A stretch of DNA of 28,164 bases from assembly GCA_041661665.1 (NCBI GenBank), contig JBAZTW010000028.1, positions 1 through 28,164 of the forward strand. Direction: 5' to 3'. The notes under the pieces were generated by a model that was given only the letters and a program-made list of their open reading frames with translations, did not search any database and had not been told where the DNA came from. Shown here piece after piece: positions 15,975-22,341 of the stretch. This DNA is from GWC2-45-44 sp041661665. Lineage in GTDB: Bacteria > Planctomycetota > Phycisphaerae > Sedimentisphaerales > UBA12454. Position 1 is the stretch's first letter; each line of letters opens with the position of its first letter. The position numbers and the translations under genes were made by a program.

Positions 15975-16784
15975 ATGGCTGATATTTTAAAACAAATAAT
16001 TGCTGATAAACGAATTGAAGTTGCTCAGCGGAAAAAGGCTGTTTCACTTGACCAGCTTAAAGAGCAGATTAAAGGTCTGCCGAAGTGCAGAAATTTTCAC
16101 GCCGCAGTAACTAAGAAAAATCCTCGCGGTATAAACGTAATCGCCGAAGTCAAGAAAGCCTCGCCATCTGCGGGTCTTATCAGGCCGGACTTTGACCCCG
16201 TTCAAATCGCAAAGATTTATGAAAAGTGCGGCGCGGATGCCATCAGCGTTTTGACGGACGAGAAATATTTTCAGGGCAAACTTGAATATCTGACCGCTGT
16301 CAAAAACAGCGTCTCTGTGCCTGTTCTGCGAAAAGATTTTATTATCGACGAATACCAGATTTATGAAGCCAGAGCGGCGGGGGCAGATGCGATATTGCTA
16401 ATCGCAGAAGCGTTTGCGCCGACCGATGGCAAAATCGTTGACCTGATGATTTGCGCCGCCGAGTGTACGCTTTCGGTTCTTTTGGAGGTGCATAGTGCCG
16501 AGTCGCTGCTGCGCGTTCGCAGTCTGATTGATTTTCCAAAAGCGCATTACAGCGTAATAGGAATAAACAATCGCAACCTTGCGACGATGCAGGTCGATAT
16601 AAACACAACAGTGCGATTGGCCGAGCTTGCCGGAGACGTAAGAGGTCTTGTGGCAGAGAGCGGAATAAAAACAAAAGCCGATGTTGAAAAAATTAAAAAA
16701 AGCGGAGCAACCGCAATCTTAATCGGCGAAACACTCTGCAAATCACAAAGCATCGAAGAAAAATTCAAAGAATTGTTCGGATAA
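15975..16784 (+). CDS. trpC: Indole-3-glycerol phosphate synthase
   Basis: 269 aa, full length and monofunctional. It closes carboxyphenylamino-deoxyribulose phosphate to indole-3-glycerol phosphate in tryptophan synthesis. The TIM-barrel motifs are present: VIAEVKKASPSAGLI (catalytic Glu/Lys), ADAISVLTDEKYFQG, VPVLRKDFIIDEYQI (catalytic Lys), ADAILLIAEA, LLEVHS, IGINNRNL, and the phosphate-binding VAESGIK and AILIGETL. No other trp gene is in the window. It may be read together with the DUF1844 gene. Confidence 0.97.
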   Translation: MADILKQIIADKRIEVAQRKKAVSLDQLKEQIKGLPKCRNFHAAVTKKNPRGINVIAEVKKASPSAGLIRPDFDPVQIAKIYEKCGADAISVLTDEKYFQGKLEYLTAVKNSVSVPVLRKDFIIDEYQIYEARAAGADAILLIAEAFAPTDGKIVDLMICAAECTLSVLLEVHSAESLLRVRSLIDFPKAHYSVIGINNRNLATMQVDINTTVRLAELAGDVRGLVAESGIKTKADVEKIKKSGATAILIGETLCKSQSIEEKFKELFG

Positions 16785-17126
16785 TTTTTTTAGACACGGA
16801 TTAACACGGATTTACACTGTTAAAAACATAATTCTTTGTGCCTCTGTGGTGAATCGTTTATTCGAAATCCAAATTACCGAAAATAAATTATTAAAAGTAA
16901 CGAATTTTAAAAGTAACTAAGTCATAGTAAAAGTCTCCATTTATAAAGTCGTTAGACGGCTTTTGGCCGCCGGCCTCCAACGTCGCCACTGGACGATTCT
17001 GCCAAAGAGGTTGGGCGGTTTTTCACGCTGGCAACTTTCTTACGCAGACACGATAAAATCAGTATTCAGTATTCAGAATACAGTAGACAGTAGTTTTGGA
17101 ATCGGCAAAGCCGATAGAGTTTTAAT

Positions 17127-17153
17127 GACCGCTCCATCACTGTCGCGGCTCTG
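17127..17153 (+). repeat. Palindromic repeat B
   Basis: GACCGCTCCATCACTGTCGC followed by GGCTCTG is nearly identical to 26455-26482 and to the dnaX copy once its 24-bp insert is removed. It is preceded by a TCGGC/GCCGA hairpin and TTTTAATGACC; the unit at 24003-24035 has the same layout. Confidence 0.85.
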
Positions 17154-17273
17154 TTGGGTCTCTGTATTACCGGAGAACTTGCGCGTTTTTGCTGAAAATT
17201 GACCGAAAATTCTTTGAGGTGGTTTTGTAAGTGGTTGTGAAATAAGGATATAAATTTTTTAATTTTTTTTAAG

Positions 17274-17295
17274 CGCGCAAGTTTTTACTTGCGCG
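17274..17295. repeat. Perfect 9-bp hairpin
   Basis: CGCGCAAGT (17274-17282), loop TTTT and ACTTGCGCG (17287-17295). No T-tract follows on either strand, so it does not look like an intrinsic terminator. Half of it recurs as a direct repeat about 110 bp upstream (near 17178). Confidence 0.7.
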
Positions 17296-17373
17296 TTTGG
17301 CTGAAAATTTTGCCACAAAGGCACAAAGACACGAATAACTGGAATCACTGATGACGCAGATTTCGCAGAGAGT

Positions 17374-17501
17374 TTTTGTTTTAAGGCGGTGCGGAAACGC
17401 ACCTGTAAAATTCAATGCTCCAGTTTTCCGGCAAGTGAACTTGCCTCCTTAACTGTCGCACTGAATTTTTTATCCCTACGGGATTTTGCCTTAAAACAAA
17501 A
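17374..17501. repeat. Branched palindromic element, possible structured RNA or MITE-like unit
   Basis: A perfect 14-bp outer stem (TTTTGTTTTAAGGC at 17374-17387 with 17488-17501) closes a multi-branch structure. Inside are GGTGCG-GAAA-CGCACC (17388-17403, a GNRA-type tetraloop flush with the outer stem), a 12-bp stem with one mismatch (17407-17418 with 17458-17469), and a nested CAGTT/AACTG stem (17421-17425 with 17451-17455). GGCAAG/CTTGCC (17430-17435 with 17440-17445) is nested further, and ATCCC/GGGAT (17472-17484) completes it. No protein frame fits and no known RNA family was recognised. Confidence 0.6.
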
Positions 17502-17656
17502 GAACCCTGTCCCCTGCCTTTGCATGACTACGAAGGGCAGGCACGAATAAATACTTATTTTTCCCGCATCAGGAGAATACCTATGTTTTTTGTTGCTTTC
17601 CGCTAAATTTAAAGCTACAATTTTTTTGAGGGAATGGTAATTATCGCAAGGGCAGA

Positions 17657-18211
17657 ATGATGTTTAAAAACTTTTCTAAAAATAAGCGTAAGTTACCATT
17701 TAAAATCTGCGAATATTACCAATTCAAGCCTGAATTTAACATTCACAAAGTCATTGAAGACTTACTTTTAGGAATTCCACAAGAATATCTTGAAGGACTT
17801 GGCGCGGTAGTTATCTGTGATTCTGACAGTTTTATGGAACATTATGAAACAGACCACACGCCATTGGGAAGATATAATCACCCTATTGAAAAAGATGAAT
17901 TGCCCTGGATAGAGGTAGTCATCGACACATTAATTCAGGAATTAGGAGGATTTGCAAAGATACCTTTCATAAGAGATTTAATCATTGGCAACACGCTTTA
18001 CCATGAAATCGGGCATCACATTAACAGAAAGGAATCCTTAGAAAAAGCACAAGCTGAGAAGATTGCAGAAAAATGGCGTAAAAAATTAAGTAAATATTAT
18101 CTCAAGAGAAAATACTGGTATCTGTTTTTCCCCCTACTATTATTAATATTGCCTTTTCGCAGACTTATTGAAAAAAAACTAAAAAATAAAACCTCTGTGG
18201 CTCTGTGGTAA
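17657..18211 (+). CDS. Small HExxH-containing membrane protein, unknown
   Basis: 184 aa, A+T-rich compared with its neighbours. NTLYHEIGHH (residues 112-121) contains a zincin-type HExxH with H116, E117 and H120. A hydrophobic helix lies near the C-terminus (YWYLFFPLLLLILPF, 153-167), with basic residues on both sides. The N-terminal 110 residues are not recognised. It could be a zinc metalloprotease anchored with its bulk in the cytoplasm, but a third metal ligand is not certain and the protein is short for a protease. AAGGG lies just upstream of ATG 17657. The last residues (TSVALW) and the stop are encoded by a dispersed CACARAGR repeat, so the original C-terminus may have been replaced. 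It stands alone between repeat clusters, which fits an acquired gene. Confidence 0.55.
   Translation: MMFKNFSKNKRKLPFKICEYYQFKPEFNIHKVIEDLLLGIPQEYLEGLGAVVICDSDSFMEHYETDHTPLGRYNHPIEKDELPWIEVVIDTLIQELGGFAKIPFIRDLIIGNTLYHEIGHHINRKESLEKAQAEKIAEKWRKKLSKYYLKRKYWYLFFPLLLLILPFRRLIEKKLKNKTSVALW
18193..18211. repeat. CACARAGR-type array overlapping a gene end
   Basis: CCTCTGTGGCTCTGTGGTAA is the reverse-strand form of the CACAGAG array. It encodes the final residues and stop of the preceding HExxH protein. Confidence 0.65.
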
Positions 18212-18285
18212 AACGTTTAAAATTCTTTATTTTGCATTTTTCCTGTTCTTTGTTAAAATCAAGGCATATTGAAAACCGTTCAAGT

Positions 18286-18429
18286 TGTCATTTCGAGCGG
18301 AGCCCCTAAGGGGCGAAGTCGAGAAATCTATTTAAACAGATTTCTCCGCTTCGCGTCGAGATGACCCGATGAAGAAACCGCGTGGGCAAAGTGCCCACCC
18401 TACAAAACTACAGGTCGGTCGAAATGACA
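18286..18429. repeat. Composite palindromic element (TGTCATTTCGA...TCGAAATGACA)
   Basis: The ends are a perfect 11-bp inverted repeat (18286-18296 with 18419-18429). Inside are CCCC-TAA-GGGG, a perfect 9-bp pair GAGAAATCT (18321-18329) with AGATTTCTC (18338-18346), and GTGGGCA-AAG-TGCCCAC (about 18383-18399). It ends 21 bp before the proC start and makes an upstream in-frame ATG (18382) an artefact. Confidence 0.8.
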
Positions 18430-18450
18430 GTGTTTCAAGGGAGTTTAAAA

Positions 18451-19281
18451 ATGTCAAAAATCGGATTTATAGGCGCGGGGAATATGGCTCAGGCCATTAT
18501 CAACGGCATTATCAACGCTAAGGTTTATAAGCCTGCTGATATTTTCCTGACGGATATTCGCACCGACAGAATCAAACAGTTATGCAAACAATACAAAACC
18601 AAATCCGCAGCGGATAATCGCCAACTTGTAAAGGCCGTTGATATTGTTGTTTTGAGCGTCAAGCCGCAGAATTTTCCGCAGGTTTTAGATGATATAAAAA
18701 CCGCTGTCGGCAAAAAGCACCTCATAATTTCTATTGCCGCCGGCATTACAACGAGCCGAATTCAAAACTCGCTTGGCAATGTGCCTATTGTTCGTGTTAT
18801 GCCTAATACACCCGCTTTGATTGGCGAAGGAGCTGCGGGAATGTTCGCGACTACGGGTTCGACAAGCTCACCGCAGGCAAAAAGCAGGCTGAAGCAAGTT
18901 GAAAAGATTTTTTCCGCGGTTGGTATTGTTGAAGTGGTTAAGAACGAAAAATTGCTCGACGCTGTAACGGCGGTGAGCGGGTCGGGGCCCGCGTATTTCT
19001 TTTTAATGATGGAAGCAATGATTAAGGCAGGCATTAAACTCGGCCTGGAAAGAGAGACTGCGGAAAAATTGGTTTTGCAGACAGCTAAGGGAGCGGGGAT
19101 TCTCGCTGCCGATTCGGCAGGCAAGGGAATATCGCCTGATGTTTTGCGGAAAAACGTTACATCGCCAGGCGGAACAACTGAAGCCGCTCTGAAGGTTTTT
19201 GCAAAGCGAAATTTTGAAAAAATTGTTAATGATGCCATTGCCGCGGCGGCGGATAGAAGTAAGGAGTTGTCGGAGCGATAG
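18451..19281 (+). CDS. proC: Pyrroline-5-carboxylate reductase
   Basis: 276 aa. It reduces pyrroline-5-carboxylate to proline with NAD(P)H. The Rossmann motif IGFIGAGNMAQAII is at the N-terminus, followed by VVLSVKPQNFP, ISIAAGI, VRVMPNTPALIGEGAAGM and the C-terminal signature region AVSGSGPAYFFLMMEAM, then LRKNVTSPGGTTEAAL. ATG 18451 is chosen because AGGGAG lies about 7 bp upstream and the family starts there; an in-frame ATG at 18382 sits in a palindromic repeat. The variable stretch TTGSTSSPQAKS, a few residues longer than usual in this family, contains a sequence like the dispersed TTCGACAAGCTCA element. No other proline genes are adjacent. Confidence 0.96.
   Translation: MSKIGFIGAGNMAQAIINGIINAKVYKPADIFLTDIRTDRIKQLCKQYKTKSAADNRQLVKAVDIVVLSVKPQNFPQVLDDIKTAVGKKHLIISIAAGITTSRIQNSLGNVPIVRVMPNTPALIGEGAAGMFATTGSTSSPQAKSRLKQVEKIFSAVGIVEVVKNEKLLDAVTAVSGSGPAYFFLMMEAMIKAGIKLGLERETAEKLVLQTAKGAGILAADSAGKGISPDVLRKNVTSPGGTTEAALKVFAKRNFEKIVNDAIAAAADRSKELSER
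18857..18877 (+). repeat. TTCGACAAGCTCA element inside proC
   Basis: TTCGACAAGCTCA (18858-18870) is identical over 13 bases to the insert at 24050-24062, and both end in CAGG. In proC it encodes STSSPQ, in frame, in a surface-variable loop after the NAD-binding half. Confidence 0.6.
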
Positions 19282-19287
19282 AAATTA

Positions 19288-19312
19288 GCCACGAATAAAC
19301 ACGAATTAACAC
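19288..19312. repeat. CACGAATTAACAC-type direct repeat
   Basis: CACGAATAAACACGAATTAACAC follows the proC stop and is related to the ACACGGATTAACACGGATTT stretch after trpC (about 16795). Both sit directly downstream of a gene. Confidence 0.55.
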
Positions 19313-19390
19313 AAAAAAGAAGATAGAATTTAGAAGGTAGAACATAGAAGAATAACGAGATTTCTCCCTATGGTCTAAATGACAACGAAA

Positions 19391-19573
19391 TTATTCTACT
19401 TCAATTGCTTCTACGGGACATTCATCTGCGGCCTGCTGAGCGGAATCTTCAAATTGCGGCGGGACTTCTTCGACGACGACTTCGGCGATTTCGCTGCCCA
19501 TCTGAAAAACTTCCGGGCAGGTTTCGACACACAGGCCGCAAGCGGTACAACTATCGTCAATTCTGACTTTCAT
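19391..19573 (-). CDS. Monocluster [4Fe-4S] ferredoxin
   Basis: 60 aa, a small soluble electron carrier. MKVRIDDSCTACGLCVETCPEVF gives the CxxCxxC...CP cluster motif, and ADECPVEAI near the end supplies the last cluster cysteine. Length and layout match Thermotoga-type single-cluster ferredoxins, which have only one [4Fe-4S] centre. ATG 19573 is chosen because AGGGGAAG precedes it; a longer frame to 19612 would start in a repeat. It lies downstream of the SRP RNA gene on the same strand, with palindromic repeat C2 between them. The redox partner cannot be told from the context. Confidence 0.9.
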   Translation of the reverse strand: MKVRIDDSCTACGLCVETCPEVFQMGSEIAEVVVEEVPPQFEDSAQQAADECPVEAIEVE

Positions 19574-19605
19574 AATACTTCCCCTGAAATTTATTGTCTT
19601 TAGTA

Positions 19606-19661
19606 CCCCCAAGCAGGCTTGGGGGCTAAATAACTCCCTGCGCTATCGCTTGGGCTCTGAT
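19606..19661. repeat. Palindromic repeat C, copy 2
   Basis: The stem CCCCCAAG (19606-19613) pairs with CTTGGGGG (19618-19625) around CAGG. The constant part 19624-19661 matches copy 1 at 35 of 38 bases, but the stem sequence is entirely different from copy 1. On the minus strand it begins directly after the T-tract of the SRP RNA terminator. Confidence 0.87.
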
Positions 19662-19669
19662 AAAAAAAG

Positions 19670-19767
19670 GCGGCCGGGTTTTCCGTGCACAGCAGCATAA
19701 ATGCTTATGGCTGCTCGGTTCCCCGCCTGACCAGGTTCGCGAATGCCGCTTGCCCAGGCCCGGCCGT
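19670..19767 (-). ncRNA. ffs: Small bacterial signal recognition particle RNA (4.5S-type)
   Basis: On the minus strand the conserved SRP domain IV is visible: GGTCAGG, then CGG-GGAA-CCG, then GAGCAGCC. This is the GGAA tetraloop with the asymmetric AGCAG side that binds Ffh. The ends pair through CCCGGCC (19759-19765) and GGCCGGG (19672-19678), giving an approximately 97-nt rod without an Alu domain. TTTTTTT follows the closing stem on the minus strand (19664-19670), so the gene ends in an intrinsic terminator. The strand is also supported by a strong upstream promoter. It works with Ffh and FtsY in cotranslational membrane targeting. Confidence 0.88.
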
Positions 19768-19777
19768 GTTGGGAATA

Positions 19778-19805
19778 ATTATAACCATTTCCCGCAAAAT
19801 GACAA
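19778..19805 (-). promoter_or_regulatory. Strong sigma-70 promoter of the SRP RNA gene
   Basis: On the minus strand TTGTCA (19805-19800) and a perfect TATAAT (19783-19778) are 16 bp apart. The predicted start near 19770 coincides with the 5' end of the folded SRP RNA. Confidence 0.75.
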
Positions 19806-19917
19806 GCACTAATAATATCGGTGGATTATGCCTGTTTTGGCGTTAAAATCAAAATTTAATGTGCAAAAATCACAATGATAATGTAAAATGCGTTTTTAAT
19901 TTTTGAAATTTTGAGAT

Positions 19918-21654
19918 ATGGCATATACAGTTTTAGCAAGGCGGTATCGTTCGCAGACGTTTGACGACGTTGTCGGTCAGGCGGCGAGCTGTCATACCCT
20001 GAAAAACGCGATAAAAACAGGCAGAATTGCTCACGCCTATCTGTTCACCGGCACAAGAGGAGTCGGCAAAACCACAATGGCGAGGATTTTAGCCAAAAGC
20101 TTAAATTGCCTTTCGGCTAAAGCCCCGACGAGCGAGCCTTGTCTGAAATGCGATAGCTGCGTTGCTGTGAATGCCGGAGACGATATCGATGTTATTGAGA
20201 TTGACGGCGCTTCCAATCGCGGCATCGACAATATCCGTGAACTGAGGCAAAATGCCATTTATAAACCTGCGCGGGCAAGATTCAAAATCTATATCATCGA
20301 CGAAGTTCACATGCTTACGACTGAGGCGTTCAATGCTCTGCTGAAAATTCTCGAAGAGCCGCCATCGCACGTTAAATTCATTTTCGCAACGACCGAGCCT
20401 AATAAGGTTTTGCCGACGATTCAGTCGCGATGCCAGCGGTTCGATTTCGCCAATATCACTCCGGCGGATATTATTACGCAGTTGAAAAAAATTCTCACTG
20501 AGGAAAAAATAAAGTTCGAGGATGATTGCATTATCGCTTTGGCTCGTCTTGCCAACGGTTCGATGCGCGACGGTCTTAGTCTGCTTGACCAGCTTATCAG
20601 CGCGGGAGCCGAAACGCTTACCGTCGAAATGCTTGAAGAATTTCTGGGACAGCCGAGCAGAGAAAAAATTTATGCCCTTGTCGAGAAAATCGGAATATCC
20701 GATGCGGCTGCGACGCTTGCCTGTCTTGATGGTTTGCTGAATTCGGGTATGAGCTGCATAGGCGTTCTTGATAGTCTGATTGAAGCGGTTCGCGATTTGA
20801 TGGTTTTAAAGGCTTCGGCAGGGGGGAATCAATCGCTTCTTATTTTGACTCGCTCGGAAAAGGAAGCGCTTTCCAAGATTGCTGAGTCTTTTGATATACC
20901 ATCATTAGTGCATAATGTTACGATGCTTGAAAAACTTCGCTGGCCTGTGAAGAACAGCGATAATCCGCGTGCGCTGTGCGAGGCTGCGCTGCTGCGACTT
21001 GCGCTCAACGAGCATTTTATGAGCATACCGGAATTGCTGGCCTGTGAAAATTCGGCCAGAACAGCACCGGCAGAGTTAAAAAAAAACACTTCAGTAATTA
21101 ATACTCCGCGCAGTATGGACACTGACCCCGGCAAGGTATTGCCGGGGCTAACCACGAAAGATGACCGCTCCATTACCCATTCGACAGGCTCAGGGCAGGC
21201 TGTCGCGGCTCTGAACCCCGCCATAGTGATGGCGGGGCTAACCACAGATACAGATATTGAGCAGATAAAAAATAATTGGAATAATATAGTTGAAGCGGTG
21301 CGGGCGAACTCGAATGGGAGATTAGCGGATTTGCTGAAGAAGGCGCAGCCGATAGGTTTAAAAGCGGATATGTTGTCGCTTGGTATCGCAGATGATTTTA
21401 CGCTTAATCTTTGCCGAAGCAATGGAAAGACCGAAGCGATTGAAATCGCTTTAAGTTCTGCGATGGGCAGAAAGATGAAAGCTGTTTTTGAAAAGGTTTC
21501 AGCGGGCGATGCACCTGTTCAGCAGCCGGCAAAACCCGCAGGCGCGAAGACCAGCAGCAAGACGATTGACGAGGCTGCGAAACTGCCTGCGATAAAGACG
21601 GTTCTTTTCGGTCTTGACGCAAGTATAATAGAAGTGAAAGAAGACGAGCAATGA
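19918..21654 (+). CDS. dnaX: DNA polymerase III clamp loader subunit tau/gamma, with in-frame repeat insertion
   Basis: 578 aa. An AAA+ ATPase that loads the sliding clamp. Visible are Walker A GTRGVGKT (45-52), the zinc module C64, C75, C78, C81, Walker B DEVH (128-131) in YIIDEVHMLTTEAFNALLKI, and the sensor/arginine-finger SRC (170-172). Domain III follows (SMRDGLSLLDQLIS). Residues about 403-443 (DPGKVLPGLTTKDDRS through NPAIVMAGLTTDTD) are encoded by three palindromic repeat units in frame, in the flexible linker before the C-terminal domain that should bind the polymerase. ATG 19918 lacks a strong ribosome site. The gene overlaps recR by 4 bp (ATGA), so the two are translationally coupled. 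No frameshift signal for a gamma form was identified. Confidence 0.96.
   Translation: MAYTVLARRYRSQTFDDVVGQAASCHTLKNAIKTGRIAHAYLFTGTRGVGKTTMARILAKSLNCLSAKAPTSEPCLKCDSCVAVNAGDDIDVIEIDGASNRGIDNIRELRQNAIYKPARARFKIYIIDEVHMLTTEAFNALLKILEEPPSHVKFIFATTEPNKVLPTIQSRCQRFDFANITPADIITQLKKILTEEKIKFEDDCIIALARLANGSMRDGLSLLDQLISAGAETLTVEMLEEFLGQPSREKIYALVEKIGISDAAATLACLDGLLNSGMSCIGVLDSLIEAVRDLMVLKASAGGNQSLLILTRSEKEALSKIAESFDIPSLVHNVTMLEKLRWPVKNSDNPRALCEAALLRLALNEHFMSIPELLACENSARTAPAELKKNTSVINTPRSMDTDPGKVLPGLTTKDDRSITHSTGSGQAVAALNPAIVMAGLTTDTDIEQIKNNWNNIVEAVRANSNGRLADLLKKAQPIGLKADMLSLGIADDFTLNLCRSNGKTEAIEIALSSAMGRKMKAVFEKVSAGDAPVQQPAKPAGAKTSSKTIDEAAKLPAIKTVLFGLDASIIEVKEDEQ
21124..21246 (+). repeat. Composite of three palindromic repeats inside dnaX, with a 24-bp nested insert
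   Basis: Unit A1: CCCCGGCAA (21126-21134) pairs with TTGCCGGGG (21139-21147), then GGCTAACCAC overlaps its last two bases. Unit B: GACCGCTCCATTAC...TGTCGCGGCTCTGA (21163-21214), interrupted at 21177-21200 by 24 bp containing TTCGACAGGCTCAGG. Removing those 24 bp restores the 26455 copy. Unit A3: CCCCGCCAT (21216-21224) pairs with ATGGCGGGG (21229-21237), again followed by GGCTAACCAC. The whole is open in the dnaX frame. Confidence 0.88.
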
Positions 21655-22277
21655 GCCAGCATAGTCAAATGACAAATCCAGCATATACGCAGAGTTTAAA
21701 TAAATTGATAGAAGAATTCGCAAAGCTGCCGGGCATAGGGACAAAGACGGCGGAGCGGCTGGCATTTCACGTTCTTAGAACGCCAAAAGATGAGGCAGTG
21801 TTATTGGCGGAGGCGATAACAAAAGTCAAAAACACAGTCGGCGAATGCAAGACCTGTCATAATCTTTCCGAAACGGATACCTGCGCGATTTGTTCGGATA
21901 TTCGGCGCGAGAAAAATGTTATTTGCGTTGTTGAACAATTTAAGGATTTAATCGCATTGGAAAAGACAGGCTTATGCAAGTGGAGTTATCACGTTCTCGG
22001 CGGGCATATCGCGCCGTTAGACGGTATTGAGCCGGAGGATTTGACAATCAATCATTTGCTTAGCCGTGTTCGCAATGAAAAAATTATCGAAGTTGTTATG
22101 GCAACGAATCCAACCGTTGACGGCGATGGGACGGCATTATATATCAGTTCTCTTCTGAAGCCTCTTGGCGTAAAGGTAACCAGATTGGCGAGAGGCCTGC
22201 CGGGCGGAAGTCAGATTGAATTTGTCGGCGGGGCGGTATTGACAGACGCGATTTTGGGCAGGTGTGAGTTAGAATAA
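21651..22277 (+). CDS. recR: Recombination protein RecR
   Basis: 208 aa, full length. RecR acts with RecO/RecF to load RecA at gaps. The helix-hairpin-helix LPGIGTKTAERLAFHVL is followed by the four-cysteine zinc finger CKTCHNLSETDTCAIC, then the Toprim domain (VICVVEQFKDLIALEKT, YHVLGGHIAPLDGI, VMATNPTVDGDGTALYI) and the C-terminal TRLARGLPGGSQIEFV. It starts in the last 4 bp of dnaX, a common arrangement; here no ybaB gene lies between them. Confidence 0.97.
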   Translation: MSQHSQMTNPAYTQSLNKLIEEFAKLPGIGTKTAERLAFHVLRTPKDEAVLLAEAITKVKNTVGECKTCHNLSETDTCAICSDIRREKNVICVVEQFKDLIALEKTGLCKWSYHVLGGHIAPLDGIEPEDLTINHLLSRVRNEKIIEVVMATNPTVDGDGTALYISSLLKPLGVKVTRLARGLPGGSQIEFVGGAVLTDAILGRCELE

Positions 22278-22285
22278 AATAAATA

Positions 22286-22330
22286 GCCACAAAGGCACTA
22301 AGGCACAAAGAAAACGGCCACAGAGAAATA
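22286..22330. repeat. CACARAGR-type tandem array after recR
   Basis: GCCACAAAGGCACTAAGGCA is made of 8-bp units (CACAAAGG, CACTAAGG, CACAAAGA), followed by a shorter CCACAGAGAAATAAA. It fills most of the 64 bp between recR and murJ. Confidence 0.75.
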
Positions 22331-22341
22331 AATTATAAAAT

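Larger units (their letters stand above)
16785..17656. other. 872-bp non-coding, repeat-dense region
   Basis: No frame here gives a recognisable protein; the open frame 16963-17202 is built from repeats. In order it holds: ACACGGATTA direct repeats (16795-16815), a CACARAGR array (16834-16853), a CGGCTTTTGGCCG hairpin (about 16957), AGTATTC/GAATAC and CAGTAGACAGTAG repeats (17061-17094), repeat B (17127-17153), and a direct repeat of ACTTGCGCGTTT...GCTGAAAATT (about 17178 and 17288). It also holds a 9-bp hairpin (17274-17295), another CACARAGR array (17313-17330), a branched palindromic element (17374-17501) and an imperfect CCTGCC...GGGCAGG hairpin (17513-17541). Confidence 0.8.

Noticed and set aside
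16951..17017. GTTAGAC / CTCCAAC / GTTGGGC motifs, considered as an integron attC site
   Set aside because: Spacing and inner boxes do not fit an attC site, and there is no integrase or cassette gene.
16963..17202. A 79-codon open frame after trpC
   Set aside because: Built across several dispersed repeats; no ribosome site and no recognisable protein sequence.
17274..17295. Nine-bp hairpin considered as an intrinsic terminator
   Set aside because: No T-tract follows the stem on either strand, and no gene ends nearby.
18382..18450. Upstream in-frame ATG extending proC by 23 codons
   Set aside because: The extension is read from a palindromic repeat; ATG 18451 has the ribosome site and the family N-terminus.
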